Counted from the stretch's first letter, positions 50,633 to 59,962 are shown. The stretch: DNA of 64,000 nucleotides from Gemmatimonadota bacterium (GCA_026387935.1 JAPLKU010000001.1:1-64000), one strand, 5' to 3'. Numbers and translations: made by a program. The notes: generated from the sequence alone by a model not told the origin.

Positions 50633-52033
50633 CTATCTAACTCTTAGGCTGCGCTTGGCGTTTGCGAGTTGGACTGCCACAGCACGCGCGCCCGTGCCGC
50701 CGGGGATTTCGCGGTTGGCAAGCGACCTTTCCGGCTCGAGCTCGCGACGCGCGCGCTTACCGAACAGAGGGTGTGCCGCTCGAAACGATGAATCGGGAAG
50801 CGATCCGATGTCAACGCCGGCATTTTCGGCTTCGCGAACGAGGGACCCGACCGCCGAGTGCGCATCCCGGAATGTCACTCGACTGCGCACCAGCGAATCA
50901 GCCAGGTCCGTTGCCATCATCGAACCCGACACCGCGTCGCGCATGCGCTTTCGATTGAACTTCAGCGTGCGCACGGTGCCGGCGACGGCTGGCAGCAGCA
51001 ACAGCATTGCGTCGATCGCGTCGAACAGCGGCCGCTTGTCGTCCTGAAAATCTTTGTTGTAGCCGCTGGGCGTTCCCTTGATGGTCGCGAGAAGCGCGAA
51101 CAGGTTGCCCCCCATCCGGGCCGGCGACGAACGGGCGAGTTCAAGGGCGTCCGGGTTTCGTTTCTGCGGCATCATGGAGCTGCCGGTGCTGAAGGCATCG
51201 CCGAAACGAACGAACCCAAACTCGCTGGAGCCGTAGAGAATCAGATCTTCGGCAAGTCGCGAGAGATGCAGAGCGACGCCCGAGATGGCAAAAAGCGCGT
51301 CGAGCATGAAGTCGCGATCGCCCACCGCGTCAATGCTATTCGCCGAGATGGAATGAAAGCCGAGTTCACGGGCCAGGCGCGGACGATTTACGCGAAAGGC
51401 CGACCCGGCGACCGCTCCCGATCCGAGCGGCATGACACCAGCTGATCGGCGCGCAGCGGCAAGTCGAACTCGGTCGCGCTCCAGCGCCCAGAAATGGGCG
51501 AGCATCCAATGCGCACCGGTGACCGGCTGCGCGCGCTGCATGTGCGTGTACGCCGGCATGATGGCGTCGGTGAGGCCGCTCGCCCTTGCGACATAGACTT
51601 TCTGCAAGTCGCGAACGCCAGCCAATACGCGGTCTAGGGCATCCATCGTCAGCAGTCGCGACGCCGTGGCCACCTGATCGTTGCGGCTCCGACCCGTATG
51701 CAGTCGCGAAGCTACTTCACCGATCTCGTCGTGGAGGAGCCGATCGATCAGCGTGTGAACATCTTCGTCGGATCGAATAGGCTTCGCTCCGCCGGCGATA
51801 CGCCGCCCAACCCGGTCGAGTCCGCGGCGCATGGTTGCACCCTCGGCACGCTTCAACACGCGAGCGCCGACGAGTGCCCTTGCCCATGCCTTCGAGAGGG
51901 CGATGTCAAATGGCCAGAGCCGGAAATCGACGTCAATCGAACGATTGACGGCCTCGAGCGCCGGATGCGGTCCGCTCGAAAATCGCCCGCCCCAGAGTGC
52001 GTGCGTTTGCTTTTTTGGCTTTCTGGCCGGCAC
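50633..52033 (-). CDS. argH: Argininosuccinate lyase
   Basis: ArgH splits argininosuccinate into arginine and fumarate, the last step of arginine synthesis. The 466-residue protein shows LWGGRFSSGP, EDVHTLIDRLL, LHTGRSRNDQVAT, MPAYTHMQRAQPV and the mobile catalytic loop GSSMMPQKRNPD. The GTG start lies one base after the argG stop, so it is in one operon with argG. The C-terminal tail is basic. Confidence 0.96.
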   Translation of the reverse strand: MPARKPKKQTHALWGGRFSSGPHPALEAVNRSIDVDFRLWPFDIALSKAWARALVGARVLKRAEGATMRRGLDRVGRRIAGGAKPIRSDEDVHTLIDRLLHDEIGEVASRLHTGRSRNDQVATASRLLTMDALDRVLAGVRDLQKVYVARASGLTDAIMPAYTHMQRAQPVTGAHWMLAHFWALERDRVRLAAARRSAGVMPLGSGAVAGSAFRVNRPRLARELGFHSISANSIDAVGDRDFMLDALFAISGVALHLSRLAEDLILYGSSEFGFVRFGDAFSTGSSMMPQKRNPDALELARSSPARMGGNLFALLATIKGTPSGYNKDFQDDKRPLFDAIDAMLLLLPAVAGTVRTLKFNRKRMRDAVSGSMMATDLADSLVRSRVTFRDAHSAVGSLVREAENAGVDIGSLPDSSFRAAHPLFGKRARRELEPERSLANREIPGGTGARAVAVQLANAKRSLRVR

Positions 52034-52034
52034 G

Positions 52035-53309
52035 TTAGACGCCCGCCCGTTCGCCCGGTTTCGGCGTGTTCGAGTTCTTCACGTTTCCGGCCTTTGCCGC
52101 CTTCACGTCACCAGCCATCTCGAGATCCTTGAGCGCGCGAACGCGTGCGGCGAGACCGAAGAGGCGAATAAAGCCGGCGGCATCGCTCTGCTGGTAGACG
52201 TCGTCTTCGCCGAACGTGACGAAGCGTTCATCGTAGAGCGCGTGCACGCTGTTGCGCCCGGCGATCGTGACCGTACCGCGGCAGAGGCGCAACGTGATGC
52301 TGCCAGTTACACGACCCTGGGTGGCATTCACGAACGCATCGTAGGCTTCACGCTCCGTCGTCCACCAGCGTCCTTCGTAGACGAGATCGGCATATCGCGG
52401 CGCGATAAGATCTTTGGCCGCAAGGGTACGACGGTCGAGGACGAGCATTTCGAGTTCGCTATGCGCCGTATACAGCAGCGTGCCGCCCGGCGTCTCGTAG
52501 ACGCCGCGCGACTTCATCCCGACGAGGCGGTCTTCGACGATGTCGGCGCGTCCGATGCCGTGCTTACCGCCGATCTCGTTGAGCTTCGTGAGCAGGGCCA
52601 CGGGCGTCAGCGTTGTTCCGTTCACCGCGACGGGCGCACCATTCTCAAAGCCGATGGTCACGTCTTCAGGCGTCATCGGCGCGTCGGCGGGATCGGTCGT
52701 AAGCATGAACAGGTCCTTCGGTGGCACGCTGTTCGGATCCTCGAGGACGCCACCTTCGTGCGAGATATGCCAGATGTTCCGGTCGCGCGAATAGATCTTC
52801 GCCGCTGTTGCGGCGACCGGGACACTGTGTGCTGCCGCATACGCGAGACAGTCCTCGCGCGAGCGAAGGTCCCAGATGCGCCAAGGCGCAATGACCGGAA
52901 GATCCGGGGCCATCGACATGTAGGTCAGTTCGAAGCGCACCTGATCGTTGCCCTTGCCGGTGCAGCCGTGGGCAAGCGCGTCGGCGCCGACTGCGCGAGC
53001 GACTTCGACCTGCTTCTTGGCGATGAGCGGACGCGCCATAGACGTGCCGAGGAGATACTTGCGGTTATAAATCGCGCCGGCGCGCAGCGTCGGCCAGATA
53101 AAATCGCGCACATATTCTTCGCGCAGGTCCTCGACGTAGCACTCCGCCGCGCCCGATGCAATTGCCTTCTGCTTTACGCCGTCAAGTTCTTCGCCTTGTC
53201 CAATGTCCGCCGCGACGCAGATGACGTTCGCGTCGTAGTGCTCGCGCAGCCAGGGAACGATGATCGAGGTATCGAGGCCGCCAGAGTAGGCGAGGGCAAT
53301 GGTCTTCAT
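52035..53309 (-). CDS. argG: Argininosuccinate synthase
   Basis: ArgG joins citrulline and aspartate using ATP. The protein shows the nucleotide motif LAYSGGLDTSIIVPWL, GADALAHGCTGKGNDQVRFE, and DRNIWHISHEGG with VLEDP. The ATG at 53309 matches the family start (MKTIALAYSGG, 424 aa). A GTG at 53366 would add 19 residues and lie inside an ARG-box candidate; it is less likely but would suit a leaderless transcript. It precedes argH in an operon and follows argR on the same strand. Confidence 0.95.
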   Translation of the reverse strand: MKTIALAYSGGLDTSIIVPWLREHYDANVICVAADIGQGEELDGVKQKAIASGAAECYVEDLREEYVRDFIWPTLRAGAIYNRKYLLGTSMARPLIAKKQVEVARAVGADALAHGCTGKGNDQVRFELTYMSMAPDLPVIAPWRIWDLRSREDCLAYAAAHSVPVAATAAKIYSRDRNIWHISHEGGVLEDPNSVPPKDLFMLTTDPADAPMTPEDVTIGFENGAPVAVNGTTLTPVALLTKLNEIGGKHGIGRADIVEDRLVGMKSRGVYETPGGTLLYTAHSELEMLVLDRRTLAAKDLIAPRYADLVYEGRWWTTEREAYDAFVNATQGRVTGSITLRLCRGTVTIAGRNSVHALYDERFVTFGEDDVYQQSDAAGFIRLFGLAARVRALKDLEMAGDVKAAKAGNVKNSNTPKPGERAGV

Positions 53310-53353
53310 CGGAGGAGCACCGGGTAGCGCGGTTGACTGGCTATTCAGATAAC

Positions 53354-53377
53354 TGCATTTAGGCACATAAATATGCA
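53354..53377. promoter_or_regulatory. Candidate ARG box upstream of argG
   Basis: This 24-base imperfect palindrome has TGCATTTA at one end and the complement of TGCATATTTA at the other. The TGCAT half-site is the same as in the argR-argC region (53922-53954). ArgR binds such AT-rich palindromes in many bacteria. It lies 45 bases upstream of the argG ATG. Confidence 0.5.
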
Positions 53378-53430
53378 GAGAATGCCTCGCACAGGCAACT
53401 GCCGGACGCTGCCGGACAGCGGCTTTTCGA

Positions 53431-53892
53431 CTAGCGGCGGGCCAAGCTGAGCAGCCGCTTGGCCACGCGATCGCGCGCGGCGTCGGAGCGGCAAATGATC
53501 AGGATCGTGTTCTCTCCGGCAATCGTGCCGAGGATGTCCGGACTGTCTTCGGCATCAATCGCCTCGGCGATCGGTTGCGCGCCAGCGATTTTCGTGCGCA
53601 CGACGAGAAACTCGCGGACGGAGTCAAGGCGGGAAAAAAACTGAGGGAAAATCGACGCCAGTGTCGCACGACCCTCATCGTGTCCGCCCCCGTCCGCCGT
53701 GGTGTAGCGCGTGCCGGCGGCGGTGGGAATGCGCGCAATTCGGAGATCGCGCATATCGCGTGAGAGCGTGCTCTGTGTGACCTCCCACCCACGTTCGGCG
53801 AGAAGTTGACGGAGCTCTTCCTGGCTCGCGACGGCGCGCGACCCGATAATTTCGCGAATGGCGCTTTGGCGGTCCTGCTTGGCGGCGGTCAC
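53431..53892 (-). CDS. argR: Arginine repressor
   Basis: ArgR represses arginine genes when bound to arginine. The 153-residue protein shows the winged-helix N-terminus (DRQSAIREIIGSRAVASQEELRQLLAERGWEVTQSTLSRDMRDLR) and the C-terminal hexamerisation and arginine-binding domain (VRTKIAGAQPIAEAIDAED, LGTIAGENTILIIC). The GTG at 53890-53892 fits the family length; a TTG at 53931 is less likely. It is divergent from argC with TGCATA-type half-sites between them, so it probably controls both. Confidence 0.94.
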   Translation of the reverse strand: MTAAKQDRQSAIREIIGSRAVASQEELRQLLAERGWEVTQSTLSRDMRDLRIARIPTAAGTRYTTADGGGHDEGRATLASIFPQFFSRLDSVREFLVVRTKIAGAQPIAEAIDAEDSPDILGTIAGENTILIICRSDAARDRVAKRLLSLARR

Positions 53893-53911
53893 AAAACAAC
53901 GATAACACCAG

Positions 53912-53954
53912 TTGACAACGGTATGCAGCAAACTTATGCATTAAGCATGCATAA
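53912..53954 (+). promoter_or_regulatory. argC promoter with ARG half-sites, leaderless start
   Basis: TTGACA (53912-53917) and TATGCA (53935-53940) are 17 bases apart. Transcription would then begin near 53947, which is the A of the argC ATG. TATGCA half-sites at 53922-53927 and 53935-53940 and the palindrome TTATGCAT-TAAGC-ATGCATAA (53934-53954) cover the promoter, so ArgR could block it. Confidence 0.6.
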
Positions 53955-54915
53955 AATCCCGATCGGAGTGATGGGGGCGAGCGGCTATGCCGGTCGGGAG
54001 CTCTGCGCGTTGGTACATGGGCATCCGCAGATGGAACTCGTGTTCGCGACCGCCAACAGCCAGAGCGGTTCGTCGATGGAAATTCCAAATGGCAAACGCA
54101 TTACGTTCGTCGCGACCGAAGACGCGCCGCTCAACAGCGCAAAACTTATTTTCAGTTCACTTCCGCACGGCGCATCGGCGACATGGGCTGAGCGCGCGCG
54201 CGACGCTGGCGCGCGCGTGGTGGATCTTTCCAGCGACTTGCGCATCGGAAACGGTCCGGCGTCGAACGGAATTCCTTACGGCCTGACAGAGGTGCGCCGC
54301 GATCAGGTGCGTGGCGCACAGGTGGTGGCCAATCCAGGCTGCTATCCTACGGCCATTCTTCTCGGCCTGCTTCCGCTGTTCGAGCGGAAGCTCGTCGCTC
54401 CCGGCGCGACGATTTCCATTGCCGCAGCAAGCGGCGTCACGGGTGCGGGATTGTCGCCGCGGCTCGACCTGCTGTTCGGCGAGATCACGGAAAGCTTCAA
54501 AGCGTACGGCGTGGGCAACACGCACCGCCACCTGAATGAAATGCGCGCGCTCGTGAATGAACTTGGCGGCGACGTGGATCTGTTGTTCACGCCACATCTG
54601 TTGCCGACCGCGCGCGGCATTCTGGCGACGATGACCGTGCCGCTGACGCGCGCACTGGAGCACCCGATGGAACCGTGGCACACACGGTTTGCCGGTGAGC
54701 CGTTCATTGAACTTTCCGACACGCCGCCCGAACTGCGCCATGTCAATCGACGGAACGTCGCGCGCATCCACGCGACACCGGTTGCCCATGTGCGGACGCC
54801 GACGCTGCTCGTGTTTTCCGCGATAGACAACCTCATGAAAGGCGCCGCCGGCCAAGCGGTGCAGAACGCGAACCTGATGCTCGGGCTCGATGAAACGATG
54901 GGGCTGCCCGCCTGA
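53947..54915 (+). CDS. argC: N-acetyl-gamma-glutamyl-phosphate reductase
   Basis: ArgC reduces N-acetylglutamyl phosphate to the semialdehyde with NADPH. The 322-residue protein shows the nucleotide-binding IGVMGASGYAGRELC, FSSLPHGAS, VANPGCYPTA with the catalytic Cys, and GVTGAGLSPRL. The ATG at 53947 follows a promoter so closely that the mRNA is likely leaderless. It overlaps argB by one base (TGATG). It heads the argCBD operon. Confidence 0.96.
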   Translation: MHKIPIGVMGASGYAGRELCALVHGHPQMELVFATANSQSGSSMEIPNGKRITFVATEDAPLNSAKLIFSSLPHGASATWAERARDAGARVVDLSSDLRIGNGPASNGIPYGLTEVRRDQVRGAQVVANPGCYPTAILLGLLPLFERKLVAPGATISIAAASGVTGAGLSPRLDLLFGEITESFKAYGVGNTHRHLNEMRALVNELGGDVDLLFTPHLLPTARGILATMTVPLTRALEHPMEPWHTRFAGEPFIELSDTPPELRHVNRRNVARIHATPVAHVRTPTLLVFSAIDNLMKGAAGQAVQNANLMLGLDETMGLPA

Positions 54916-55688
54916 TGCGCCGCGTCGTGAAAATCGGAGGACGCGCGCAGGCCGATCCGGCGCTGGTTGGCGCGGTTGCCGCGGCCGTGGACTCAGGCGA
55001 TTCCGTGTGTCTCGTGCACGGCGGGGGCGACGAAGTTTCGATACTGCAACGCCGGCTCGGCATGGAGCCGAAATTCCTCGGCGGACGCCGCGTGACGAGC
55101 GCGGAAGACATGGATATCGTGCGCATGGTGCTCTCAGGCACCACCAACAAGCGGCTCGTGGCGCAGTTGATCTCGGTTGGTGTGCGTGCCGTTGGAATTT
55201 CCGGCGAGGATGCCGGCCTCTTCAAGGCGCGCGTGACGGATCCACAGATGGGGCGCGTGGGCGGTCGGGTTGACGTCGATGCGTCGATCATCACGCATCT
55301 CCTTGCCGGCAATTTTGTCCCGGTGGTGTCGCCCGTTGCTCGCGACGCCACCGACGCCACCGGCCTGGGACTCAATGTCAACGGCGACGATGCCGCCGCG
55401 GCACTTGCCGCCGCCGTCGGTGCCGAGGATCTCGTGCTCGTTGCCGATGTGCCCGGTGTGCTGGACAACGATGGCGTGATTCCAACGCTCAACCTGGAAG
55501 CGGCGCGCGTTCTGGTCGAGCGTGGTGTGGTGACCGGCGGCATGGCGGCAAAACTCGAGGCCGCCGCTTTTGCGCTGACACATGGTGTTCCGTGTGTGCG
55601 CATTGCGGGGATCACGGGAATTTCTCGTATTTCCTGCGGGACGCGAATCGTACTGACGGCCTCGGCAACTCCTTCACCTCTGCGGTAA
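54915..55688 (+). CDS. argB: Acetylglutamate kinase
   Basis: ArgB phosphorylates N-acetylglutamate, the second step of the acetylated route to ornithine. The 257-residue protein shows KIGGRAQADP at the start, VCLVHGGGDEVS, GRRVTSAEDMDIVRMVLSG, LGLNVNGDDAAAALAAAVGAEDLVLVADVPGVLD and GGMAAKLEAA. The length and residues fit the kinase. It is translationally coupled to argC and followed by argD after 15 bases. Confidence 0.95.
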   Translation: MRRVVKIGGRAQADPALVGAVAAAVDSGDSVCLVHGGGDEVSILQRRLGMEPKFLGGRRVTSAEDMDIVRMVLSGTTNKRLVAQLISVGVRAVGISGEDAGLFKARVTDPQMGRVGGRVDVDASIITHLLAGNFVPVVSPVARDATDATGLGLNVNGDDAAAALAAAVGAEDLVLVADVPGVLDNDGVIPTLNLEAARVLVERGVVTGGMAAKLEAAAFALTHGVPCVRIAGITGISRISCGTRIVLTASATPSPLR

Positions 55689-55703
55689 GCGGGGATTCCT
55701 TTC

Positions 55704-56888
55704 ATGACAGCCACTTTGAGCGCCTCCACGACCGAAGCCCTCTTGGGCGTGTACCGCAAGCCGCCGATGGAGCTGGTGCGAGGCGCGGGCGTGGAGTTGT
55801 TCGACACCGACGGCAAGTCGTATCTCGACTTTGTCGCTGGAATCGCCGTCAATGCGCTCGGGTACGGCGATCCCGGTCTCGAACAGGCGATGCGCGATGC
55901 CATGGAAGGATCGCTGATCCACACGTCGAATCTCTATCGCACGCAGGCCGGTGAACGGCTGGCCGAGCGCTTGGTGGACATCAGCTTCGCGGAGCGGGTG
56001 TTCTTCTGCAATTCCGGAGCAGAAGCAAATGAAGGCGCGTTCAAGCTTGCGCGTCGTTGGGGCCGCGCGAAGGGAGGCACTGCAAAGCATGAAATCATTG
56101 CGTTGCGCGGTGCATTCCATGGACGGCTCTTCGGCACGCTCGCGGCTACAGACCGCCCATCGTATCGCGCGCCGTTCCGGCCGCTGGCCGGCGGCATCTC
56201 AATTGTTGAGCGCGACTTGGACGAACTTGACGCCGCGTTGAACCCTGAAACCGTGACCGCCGTAATTGCGGAGCCGATTCAGGGAGAAGGCGGTGTGCGC
56301 GTGCTCGACCCGAAGTTCTTGCAGGCGCTGCGCGCGATGACACTCGAGCGCGGGATTCTGCTGATCCTCGATGAGATCCAGTGCGGCTACGCCCGCACAG
56401 GAAAGTTTTGGGCACACGAGCATTCCGATATCACCCCCGACATCCTGACGACGGCGAAGCCGATGGCGGGCGGACTTCCGATGGGAGCCATTTTGACGAC
56501 GCGTGAAGTCGCCGATACCATGCAGCCCGGCGATCATGGCACGACGTTCGGTGGCGGGCCCTTCATCTCGGCGGTCGCCTTGCATGTCCTGGGTCGACTC
56601 TCGGATGCCAGTATGCTGAAGCATGTGCGCGAGCGCGGTATGCAGGTCAAGAAAGGACTCGATGCGATCGCGAAATCGAGTTCCAAAGTTCGCGCGGTAC
56701 GGGGAACAGGACTCATGTGGGGTATCGACGTCGCCGACCCCGCGAAGGACATCGTCGGACGCGCAATGGAACTCGGGCTGTTGATCTGTTCGGCCGGCGA
56801 GCACACGCTTCGGCTGCTTCCGCCGCTGGTTGTGTCGAAGGCCGATGTGGATCGAGGGCTCGGACTGCTGAAGCACGCGATCGGCTGA
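55704..56888 (+). CDS. argD: Acetylornithine aminotransferase
   Basis: ArgD transfers an amino group to N-acetylglutamate semialdehyde. The 394-residue class III PLP enzyme shows YLDFVAGIAVNALGYGDP, FFCNSGAEANEGAFKLAR, AVIAEPIQGEGGV, LDEIQCGYARTGKFWAHE and the PLP Lys in TTAKPMAGGLPMG. Succinyldiaminopimelate use is also possible, as in other ArgD proteins. No argJ, argA or argF is in the window, so the pathway is completed elsewhere. Confidence 0.95.
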   Translation: MTATLSASTTEALLGVYRKPPMELVRGAGVELFDTDGKSYLDFVAGIAVNALGYGDPGLEQAMRDAMEGSLIHTSNLYRTQAGERLAERLVDISFAERVFFCNSGAEANEGAFKLARRWGRAKGGTAKHEIIALRGAFHGRLFGTLAATDRPSYRAPFRPLAGGISIVERDLDELDAALNPETVTAVIAEPIQGEGGVRVLDPKFLQALRAMTLERGILLILDEIQCGYARTGKFWAHEHSDITPDILTTAKPMAGGLPMGAILTTREVADTMQPGDHGTTFGGGPFISAVALHVLGRLSDASMLKHVRERGMQVKKGLDAIAKSSSKVRAVRGTGLMWGIDVADPAKDIVGRAMELGLLICSAGEHTLRLLPPLVVSKADVDRGLGLLKHAIG

Positions 56889-56902
56889 CCGTTCACGACC
56901 GC

Positions 56903-56936
56903 AAAACGGCGCCCCGTTCGACTGAACGAGGCGCCG
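56903..56936 (-). terminator. Terminator of the DsrE-like gene
   Basis: On the minus strand a GC-rich stem (56936-56907, about 12 base pairs with one bulge, loop GTC-like) is followed by TTTTGC (56906-56901). It lies 18 bases after the stop of the Tat-signal gene. It may also end the argD transcript from the other side, where the T-tract is absent. Confidence 0.7.
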
Positions 56937-56953
56937 TGTGTTGCTACCGTTGG

Positions 56954-57640
56954 TCAGCTGGCGCGAACGTACGCGCAGCCGACATGCTGGGCACGCACCG
57001 CAGCGAAGACTCCGGAGGGCTGCAGAATCACACCGGGGATGAGCATGGCCGTAGCGGCTTTGTGCGCAGCCGCTTCAGTGGACTTGTCGCGCTTCTGGAA
57101 CTTGGGCACGACGTCGAGGTTCAGCGCGAGGTTGCAGGCCAGCACGATGCCGCCGCCCGCGATGAACTGGGGAATGGACAAGCCATCAAACTTCGGCGGC
57201 AGTCCCGACTTGCCGTCGAGAAGGCCGGGATTCTTCGTTGTCGGCTTGCCGTCGGCAGGATGCGTCGCGTTCATCTCTTTGCCGATGCCAAAGGCATCCC
57301 AGTAGGCCTGATTCATGGCGAGGTTCACGCCATTGTGTCGGAGGACGAGCACCATGGACACGTCTTTTGGGGTGACCTTCAGTGCGTCTGCGAGCTGACC
57401 CTTCGTGATGCCGGCGCGCCAGACACCGTAGCCGCTGTCGATTTCGGGCACATCCATCACGGCTTTGTACTTGCCAGTGACTTTGCCGGCCCAGCTCATA
57501 TCGAAATCTTCTGCGGGCGCAGCAGCAGTGGTGGCTGCCTCAAGTTCGCGCAGGCCGCCATCGAACATGAGAGGAGCGCTGCTGAACAACACGGCGCTAC
57601 CGGTGAGCCGTTCTACGAACTCGCGACGAGACGTGGGCAT
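56954..57640 (-). CDS. Tat-signal protein, DsrE/F-like
   Basis: The 228-residue protein starts with MPTSRREFVERLTGSAV, a twin-arginine signal. The mature part matches a family of exported DsrE/F-like proteins: VMDVPEIDSGYGVWRA, VLVLRHNGVNLAMNQAYWDAFGIG, GGGIVLACNLALN and PGVILQPSGVFAAVRAQHVGC. Related DsrE proteins handle sulphur, but the function of this subgroup is not known. GGAGG lies five bases before the ATG at 57640. Confidence 0.78.
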   Translation of the reverse strand: MPTSRREFVERLTGSAVLFSSAPLMFDGGLRELEAATTAAAPAEDFDMSWAGKVTGKYKAVMDVPEIDSGYGVWRAGITKGQLADALKVTPKDVSMVLVLRHNGVNLAMNQAYWDAFGIGKEMNATHPADGKPTTKNPGLLDGKSGLPPKFDGLSIPQFIAGGGIVLACNLALNLDVVPKFQKRDKSTEAAAHKAATAMLIPGVILQPSGVFAAVRAQHVGCAYVRAS

Positions 57641-57735
57641 GGAAACCTCCAAGAGGGCGGGCAACGCCGGACGACGCAACGTGAGGGATCAATTCGAAAT
57701 GTACGGATTTCGGATGGAACGTCCATCGTCCCTGG

Positions 57736-58119
57736 CTACCTGGACGCGAGGATCAAGCCTTGGTGGCCGATCCAGACCGCCGCGATTCCGAGCGTGACTT
57801 GAGCGACGATGTTTGCTCCCGCCAATAGCCACGCATGCTCGTGACCGAGGAACCATGTTTCGAACGCAAATGCCGAAAACGTCGTGAACCCTCCCAAAAC
57901 ACCGGTGAAGAGTAGGAGTCGCACGTTCGGCGTGAAGACGCCGCTGTGCTCCGCCAGTCCAGAGAGGACTCCGATTACCAGGCACCCCACCGTGTTGACC
58001 GCCAGGGTGCCGAACGGGAATCGCGAACCGGCCGATGCGTGTGTCACGACGCCGGCGAGGAGGAAGCGGGCGACCGACCCGACAAATCCTCCAGAACCGA
58101 CCAGCAGGAGCTCGCGCAT
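57736..58119 (-). CDS. crcB: Fluoride-specific ion channel CrcB/Fluc
   Basis: The 127-residue protein has four membrane segments and the family motifs GSGGFVGSVARFLL, FPFGTLAVNTVGCLVIG and GGFTTFSAFAFE. Fluc channels export fluoride as dual-topology dimers. A single crcB gene is enough for that. I looked for a fluoride riboswitch upstream and did not find one. The start is an ATG with weak ribosome-binding sequence. Confidence 0.94.
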   Translation of the reverse strand: MRELLLVGSGGFVGSVARFLLAGVVTHASAGSRFPFGTLAVNTVGCLVIGVLSGLAEHSGVFTPNVRLLLFTGVLGGFTTFSAFAFETWFLGHEHAWLLAGANIVAQVTLGIAAVWIGHQGLILASR

Positions 58120-58324
58120 TGGTGTATGGGGTATAAGTGAAGGTGCTGGAATAAGTTAGCATTGCTAGCGGGCCGTCGTTTTCCCATGGCAGGAAATGCA
58201 CGATTCTGGCAAAATCGTCCATCGGTTGTCACCGGGTTGGCGTTGCCGTGACCTCTAGCGGCAATTGTGGCCTCCGCGCATCGTTCGCACGTCGGTCGTT
58301 ATCCACCTCAGATGCAAATTTTCA
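58120..58324. other. crcB-phosphatase intergenic region
   Basis: This 205-base divergent gap has no supported gene. It contains TTATCCACC (58299-58307, one mismatch to a DnaA box) and TATACC (about 58133-58128 on the minus strand), a weak -10 for crcB. Nothing else is recognised. Confidence 0.3.
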
Positions 58325-59962
58325 ATGAAGTCACTACGAGCCTTCATAATCCTGACGCGTCGTGCGCGGACCATTGTTGCTGCGACCACTGTCTTGTGCG
58401 CCTCTGCGTTCGCGCAGCCTGTTGCACGTCCAGCCGGAACGGCGAAGCCGGCGCTGGTGGTGTTCATCACCGTTGACCAGATGCGTGCGGACTACTTCAA
58501 TCGGTTTGAGAAGCAGCTCACGGGCGGACTCAAGCGGCTTCGAACCGGTGGCGCATTCTTTGTAAACGGCTTTCAGGATCACGCGATTACGGAGACAGCG
58601 CCAGGCCACGCGGCAACCATGTCCGGCCGTTTTCCGGTTCACACCGGAATCGTGATGAATTCGCAGGGCGTGAACGGCGTGTCCGACGGACAGGTGATTG
58701 GCGGTCGGCCGACTGAGACGGCCTCGCCGGCGCGCTTCAAGGGAACCGTGCTCACCGATTGGATGCGCACCGCAGATCCAGCCACCAAATGGCTTTCCGT
58801 CAGCCGCAAGGATCGTGGCGCGATTCTTCCGCTCGGAAAGAACAAGGGCAACGTGTACTGGTACGGCGGCTCGGGAGACTTCACGTCGAGCACGTACTAC
58901 ATGGACACGCTGCCTGGCTGGGTGAAGGAATTCAACGCGAAGAAGATTCCACAGTCCTACGCCGGAAAGTTGTGGGACCTGTTGAAGCCGGCCGCGGAAT
59001 ACATCGAACCCGACAGTGTCGGAATAGAAGCGAACGCCGCCGGATTTGACTACACCTTTCCGCACGCGTTCCCAAGCGATCCGGCGCGGACGGCGGCAGC
59101 GTTTCCGAATTTTCCGGCGATGGATGAGTACACGATGCGATTCGCGCTGCAAGGGGTGCGCACCTTGCAGCTTGGCGCGGATCCGAATCGCACCGACATG
59201 CTTGCCGTGTCGTTCTCGACGACCGACGCCGTTGGCCACCGATGGGGTCCGGATTCACGCGAGCTGCACGACCAGATCCTTCGGCTCGACCAGACGATCG
59301 GTGAGCTGCTCGATTCTCTCGAGGCAATGCGTGGTGTCGGGAAAATCGTTGTCGCACTGACGGGTGATCACGGCATGTCGCCATTTCCGACGATCAAGTC
59401 GCCGAACTACCCGAATGGCGATGCCAAGCGGGTGTCGCTCGATCTGCCCTGGCGCGCGTTTGTACAGCGCCTCGGCGACAACGGTATCGACACCAGCGCG
59501 GTCGTAATGGAAGAGAATATGGTCGTGGTCGTGAAGCCCGATGCGTTCGGGTACGGTCCTCGCAGCGCTGACTCACAGTTGGGCGAGCTCGGCAAGGATC
59601 TTCTGCGGATGCAGGGAGTGATGCGGGTGGACTTCATGAAGGACATGGCCAAGGCCGACACGGTCAAGGACATGATCGCCCGTCGATGGCTGCACATGAT
59701 GGCGCCGAACTCGAACGTCCGGATGGTTGTCACGCTGACGCCGTATAGTTACTGGCTCTCGACGGCCATCGCGACGCATGGTTCTGTGCACGACAACGAC
59801 GCCAACGTTCCTGTGCTGTTCTGGGGAGCGGGTGTCGCGCTCGGCCAATTCATGGACACCGTCCGTGTAGTGGACATGGCGCCAACACTCGCCGCGATTC
59901 TTGGCATTAAGCCAACCGAAACGCTCGACGGGCATGTGTTGACTCAGGCCATCGCTCGGTAG
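58325..59962 (+). CDS. PafA-like alkaline phosphatase
   Basis: The 545-residue protein has a signal peptide (IVAATTVLCASAFAQ) and an alkaline-phosphatase-superfamily domain: VVFITVDQMRADYFNRF with the metal-binding Asp, the Thr nucleophile in AITETAPGHAATMSG, DAVGHRWGPDS and TGDHGMSPFP. The layout matches the PafA phosphatases and related phosphodiesterases that release phosphate from organic esters in the periplasm. Monoesterase or diesterase preference cannot be told from the sequence alone. Confidence 0.9.
   Translation: MKSLRAFIILTRRARTIVAATTVLCASAFAQPVARPAGTAKPALVVFITVDQMRADYFNRFEKQLTGGLKRLRTGGAFFVNGFQDHAITETAPGHAATMSGRFPVHTGIVMNSQGVNGVSDGQVIGGRPTETASPARFKGTVLTDWMRTADPATKWLSVSRKDRGAILPLGKNKGNVYWYGGSGDFTSSTYYMDTLPGWVKEFNAKKIPQSYAGKLWDLLKPAAEYIEPDSVGIEANAAGFDYTFPHAFPSDPARTAAAFPNFPAMDEYTMRFALQGVRTLQLGADPNRTDMLAVSFSTTDAVGHRWGPDSRELHDQILRLDQTIGELLDSLEAMRGVGKIVVALTGDHGMSPFPTIKSPNYPNGDAKRVSLDLPWRAFVQRLGDNGIDTSAVVMEENMVVVVKPDAFGYGPRSADSQLGELGKDLLRMQGVMRVDFMKDMAKADTVKDMIARRWLHMMAPNSNVRMVVTLTPYSYWLSTAIATHGSVHDNDANVPVLFWGAGVALGQFMDTVRVVDMAPTLAAILGIKPTETLDGHVLTQAIAR

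Noticed and set aside
51831-53327. Long open frame (about 498 codons) antisense to argG and argH
   Set aside because: Both argG and argH are complete on the minus strand; the antisense frame has no recognisable domain.
58299-58307. Second DnaA box TTATCCACC
   Set aside because: A single near-match far from dnaA is expected by chance and has no clustered boxes around it.
58120-58324. Fluoride riboswitch upstream of crcB
   Set aside because: Neither the GGCGAUGG-type start nor the pseudoknot partner of the crcB motif is present.
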